Below, one piece after another: positions 61,542-64,000 of a DNA stretch of 64,000 bases; positions within the stretch are counted from its first letter, which is position 1, and each line of letters starts with the position of its first letter. The notes below the pieces were generated by a model. That model worked only from the letters and a program-made list of their open reading frames with translations, was not told the DNA's origin and searched no databases. The position numbers and the translations under genes were made by a program. This stretch comes from Elusimicrobiota bacterium (GTDB lineage Bacteria > Elusimicrobiota > Elusimicrobia > Elusimicrobiales > Elusimicrobiaceae), in NCBI GenBank assembly GCA_029008615.1, contig JAQXJI010000007.1:62001-126000 (forward strand), given 5' to 3'.

Positions 61542-62115
61542 GAAGAAACACTCAAAGCCGCAGGGGGAAGAGGAAATCCTTGAGGAGAATGAGCCTAAAC
61601 GGCAAACCCAAGAGGAGCAAACCGCGGCGGAAGACGCTAAAGAGGCTTCACCCGAAGAGGAAACCTCCAAAGCGGATAAATATTTTGAACAGCTTGTAAG
61701 GCTTCAGGCCGATTTTGAAAACTACCGCAAAAGAACCGAAAAGGAAAAACCGCAGCTTATAAGTTACGGCAAGTTTGAAACCTTAAGAAAACTTTTGCCG
61801 CTGTATGATACGCTTCTTAAGGCCGAGGCCGAAAGTTCCAAGCCGGAAGCCAATATGCAGCATATAAAACAAGGCCTTAAAATGATTTTTGAACAGTTTG
61901 ACAAACTGTTTAAGGCCGAAGGCGTCAAGATTATAAGCGCGAAAGGCAAACCTTATGACCCTATGACGCAGGAAGTCGTAACCACTATACCTTGCCCGCC
62001 GGAACAGGACGGCATAGTTCTTGAAGAACTTGCTGCGGGGGTGGAAATTGAAGGCAAAACTGTCCGCCCGGCGCAGGTAATAGTAGGCAAAAGCAGTGAA
62101 GAAGCAGCTAAATAA
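61534..62115 (+). CDS. grpE: Nucleotide exchange factor GrpE
   Basis: LQADFENYRKRTEKEK; GVKIISAKGKPYDPMTQEVVTT; start likely MNKKKHSK at 61534. Confidence 0.95.
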   Translation: MNKKKHSKPQGEEEILEENEPKRQTQEEQTAAEDAKEASPEEETSKADKYFEQLVRLQADFENYRKRTEKEKPQLISYGKFETLRKLLPLYDTLLKAEAESSKPEANMQHIKQGLKMIFEQFDKLFKAEGVKIISAKGKPYDPMTQEVVTTIPCPPEQDGIVLEELAAGVEIEGKTVRPAQVIVGKSSEEAAK

Positions 62116-62142
62116 AGTGATTTTATAAGGAGAAAGAATAAT

Positions 62143-64000
62143 ATGTCTAAAATTATAGGTATTGATTTAGGAACCTCAAATACGGCGGCCGCAGTAATGG
62201 AAGGCGGCAGGCCGACGATTATCCCTTCCGCCGAAGGCAGCTCCATTGGCGGCAAGGCGTTTCCCTCCTATGTGGCTTTTACGAAAGACGGCCAGCGCCT
62301 TGTAGGCGAACCGGCCAGAAGGCAGGCCGTATCCAACCCGGAAGGTACGGCAACGGCTTTTAAAAGAAGAATGGGTGAAAGCTATAAATTTAATTTGAGA
62401 GGCAATGAATTTACTCCTCAACAGCTTTCCGCTTTCATTTTGCAGAAAGTTAAAAAAGACGCCGAAGCCTTTTTGGGCCAGCCTGTGGAAAAGGCCGTAA
62501 TTACCGTCCCCGCTTATTTTAACGACAACCAACGCCAAGCGACGAAAGACGCCGGCAAAATCGCCGGGCTTGAAGTGGTAAGACTTTTAAACGAGCCTAC
62601 GGCTGCGGCTTTGGCTTACGGTATCGATAAAACCGGCAAAGAGCAGAAAATCTTGGTATTTGACCTCGGCGGCGGTACATTGGATGTTACTATTATGGAA
62701 ATGGGTAAAGAAGGTACTTTTGACGTCCTTTCCACTTCCGGCGATACGAAACTCGGCGGTACCGATATGGATAATGCCGTAATCGATTGGATAATCGACG
62801 AGTTTAAGAAAACTTCCGGCATTGACCTTAGAAACGACAAACAAGCTATGATGCGCCTTAAAGACGCGGCGGAAAAAGCCAAGATCGAGCTTTCCACCAC
62901 TATGGAAACGGATATCAACCTTCCGTTTATAACCTCCGATAATACCGGCGCAAAACATTTGGAACTTAAACTTTCCAGAGCGAAACTTGAAAGCTTGGTA
63001 AGGCCGATAGTTGAACGCTGCGGAGCTTCAATCGACAGAGCCGTAAGCGATTCAAAACTTTCTATGAGCAATATCGATAAAATCATTATGGTGGGCGGCC
63101 CTACCCGTATGCCTATTGTTCAGGAATACGTCGAAAAACACGTCGGCAAGAAAATTGAAAGAGGCATCGATCCTATGGAATGCGTCGCGGACGGCGCGGC
63201 AATCCAGGCGGGCGTACTTACAGGCGACGTAAAAGATATTTTGCTCTTGGACGTTACCCCGCTTTCCTTAGGTCTTGAAACTTTGGGCGGTGTATTCACG
63301 AAGCTTATTGAAAGAAATACGACTATCCCGGTTCGCAAGACGCAGGTGTTTTCCACCGCGGCGGACAATCAGCCCGCGGTAACGGTCAACGTATTGCAAG
63401 GCGAACGCCCTATGGCCAAAGACAATGTTCCTTTGGGCAAATTCGACTTGGACGGCATTCCGCCAGCTCCCAGAGGAGTACCTCAAATCGAAGTTACATT
63501 TGATATCGACGCAAACGGTATTTTAAAAGTTTCCGCCAAAGACTTGGGCACCAACAAAGAACAGCACATCACGATTACCGCGCCCAACAAACTCAGCGAA
63601 GCGGAAGTGGAAAACTTCGTAAAACAGGCCGAGAAATTCGCCGAGGAAGATAAGAAAACCAAGGAAAGAATCGAAGCCAAAAACGAGGCCGACGGCGTGC
63701 TTTACCAGACCGAAAAAGCCTTGAAAGACTACGGCGACAAAATCCCGCAGGAAGACAGGCTTAAAGTAGATCAGGCTTTAAGCGAACTTAAAGAGGCCAT
63801 TAAATCCGAAGATACCGAAAGGATTAAAAAGGCCAAAGACGAAGCCTTGGCCGCCAGCCAAAAACTTGGGGAAGTAATCTATAAAGAATCCCAAGCTAAA
63901 GCTCAGGCCGCGCAGGGCGCGCAAGCCGGGGCTCAGGGCCAGGCGCAGGAAGCACCTCAGGGCGAAGCCAAGAAAGACGACGTCGTAGAAGCTGAAGTCG
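62143..64000 (+). CDS. dnaK: Chaperone DnaK (truncated by window end)
   Basis: [60 protein letters not shown]; absent from the track because no stop lies in the window. Confidence 0.98.
   Translation, partial: MSKIIGIDLGTSNTAAAVMEGGRPTIIPSAEGSSIGGKAFPSYVAFTKDGQRLVGEPARRQAVSNPEGTATAFKRRMGESYKFNLRGNEFTPQQLSAFILQKVKKDAEAFLGQPVEKAVITVPAYFNDNQRQATKDAGKIAGLEVVRLLNEPTAAALAYGIDKTGKEQKILVFDLGGGTLDVTIMEMGKEGTFDVLSTSGDTKLGGTDMDNAVIDWIIDEFKKTSGIDLRNDKQAMMRLKDAAEKAKIELSTTMETDINLPFITSDNTGAKHLELKLSRAKLESLVRPIVERCGASIDRAVSDSKLSMSNIDKIIMVGGPTRMPIVQEYVEKHVGKKIERGIDPMECVADGAAIQAGVLTGDVKDILLLDVTPLSLGLETLGGVFTKLIERNTTIPVRKTQVFSTAADNQPAVTVNVLQGERPMAKDNVPLGKFDLDGIPPAPRGVPQIEVTFDIDANGILKVSAKDLGTNKEQHITITAPNKLSEAEVENFVKQAEKFAEEDKKTKERIEAKNEADGVLYQTEKALKDYGDKIPQEDRLKVDQALSELKEAIKSEDTERIKKAKDEALAASQKLGEVIYKESQAKAQAAQGAQAGAQGQAQEAPQGEAKKDDVVEAEV

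Overview
The window is about 64 kb of core bacterial chromosome around a probable replication origin (dnaA–DnaA boxes–dnaN–dciA-like–gyrB–gyrA). Gene content is that of a strict anaerobe with an outer membrane. It is consistent with an Elusimicrobium-type gut bacterium, but that taxonomic guess is an inference and was not tested. Coding density is high. I found no tRNA, rRNA, CRISPR array, IS element or prophage. Most ORFs are recognisable housekeeping genes: nusB, ligA, glmU, prs, rplY, pth, serS, dnaE, nifU/nifS, secA, lnt, prfB, hemW-like, coaD, dgt, mutL, mutS, dus, infC-rpmI-rplT, tatD, hrcA-grpE-dnaK. The points most worth a second look are: (1) an unannotated 21-aa leader peptide ending in tandem Trp codons (…ILWWR*) with two hairpins upstream of a trpB that has no trp neighbours, suggesting Trp attenuation of a possible indole-salvage gene; (2) a compact six-gene O2/ROS detoxification operon (rubrerythrin–Tpx–superoxide reductase–flavodiiron protein–flavin reductase–rubredoxin) divergent from dnaA, including a rubredoxin gene missing from the ORF track; (3) an origin region with one perfect DnaA box, two near-boxes, a tandem 9-mer and three copies of a 10-mer; (4) a FolD-like protein with changes at the catalytic Lys and Gln positions; (5) several unusual small or accessory proteins. 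I did not find a convincing wholly novel multi-gene system. No searches or folding programs were run; all calls come from reading the sequence and the supplied translations.
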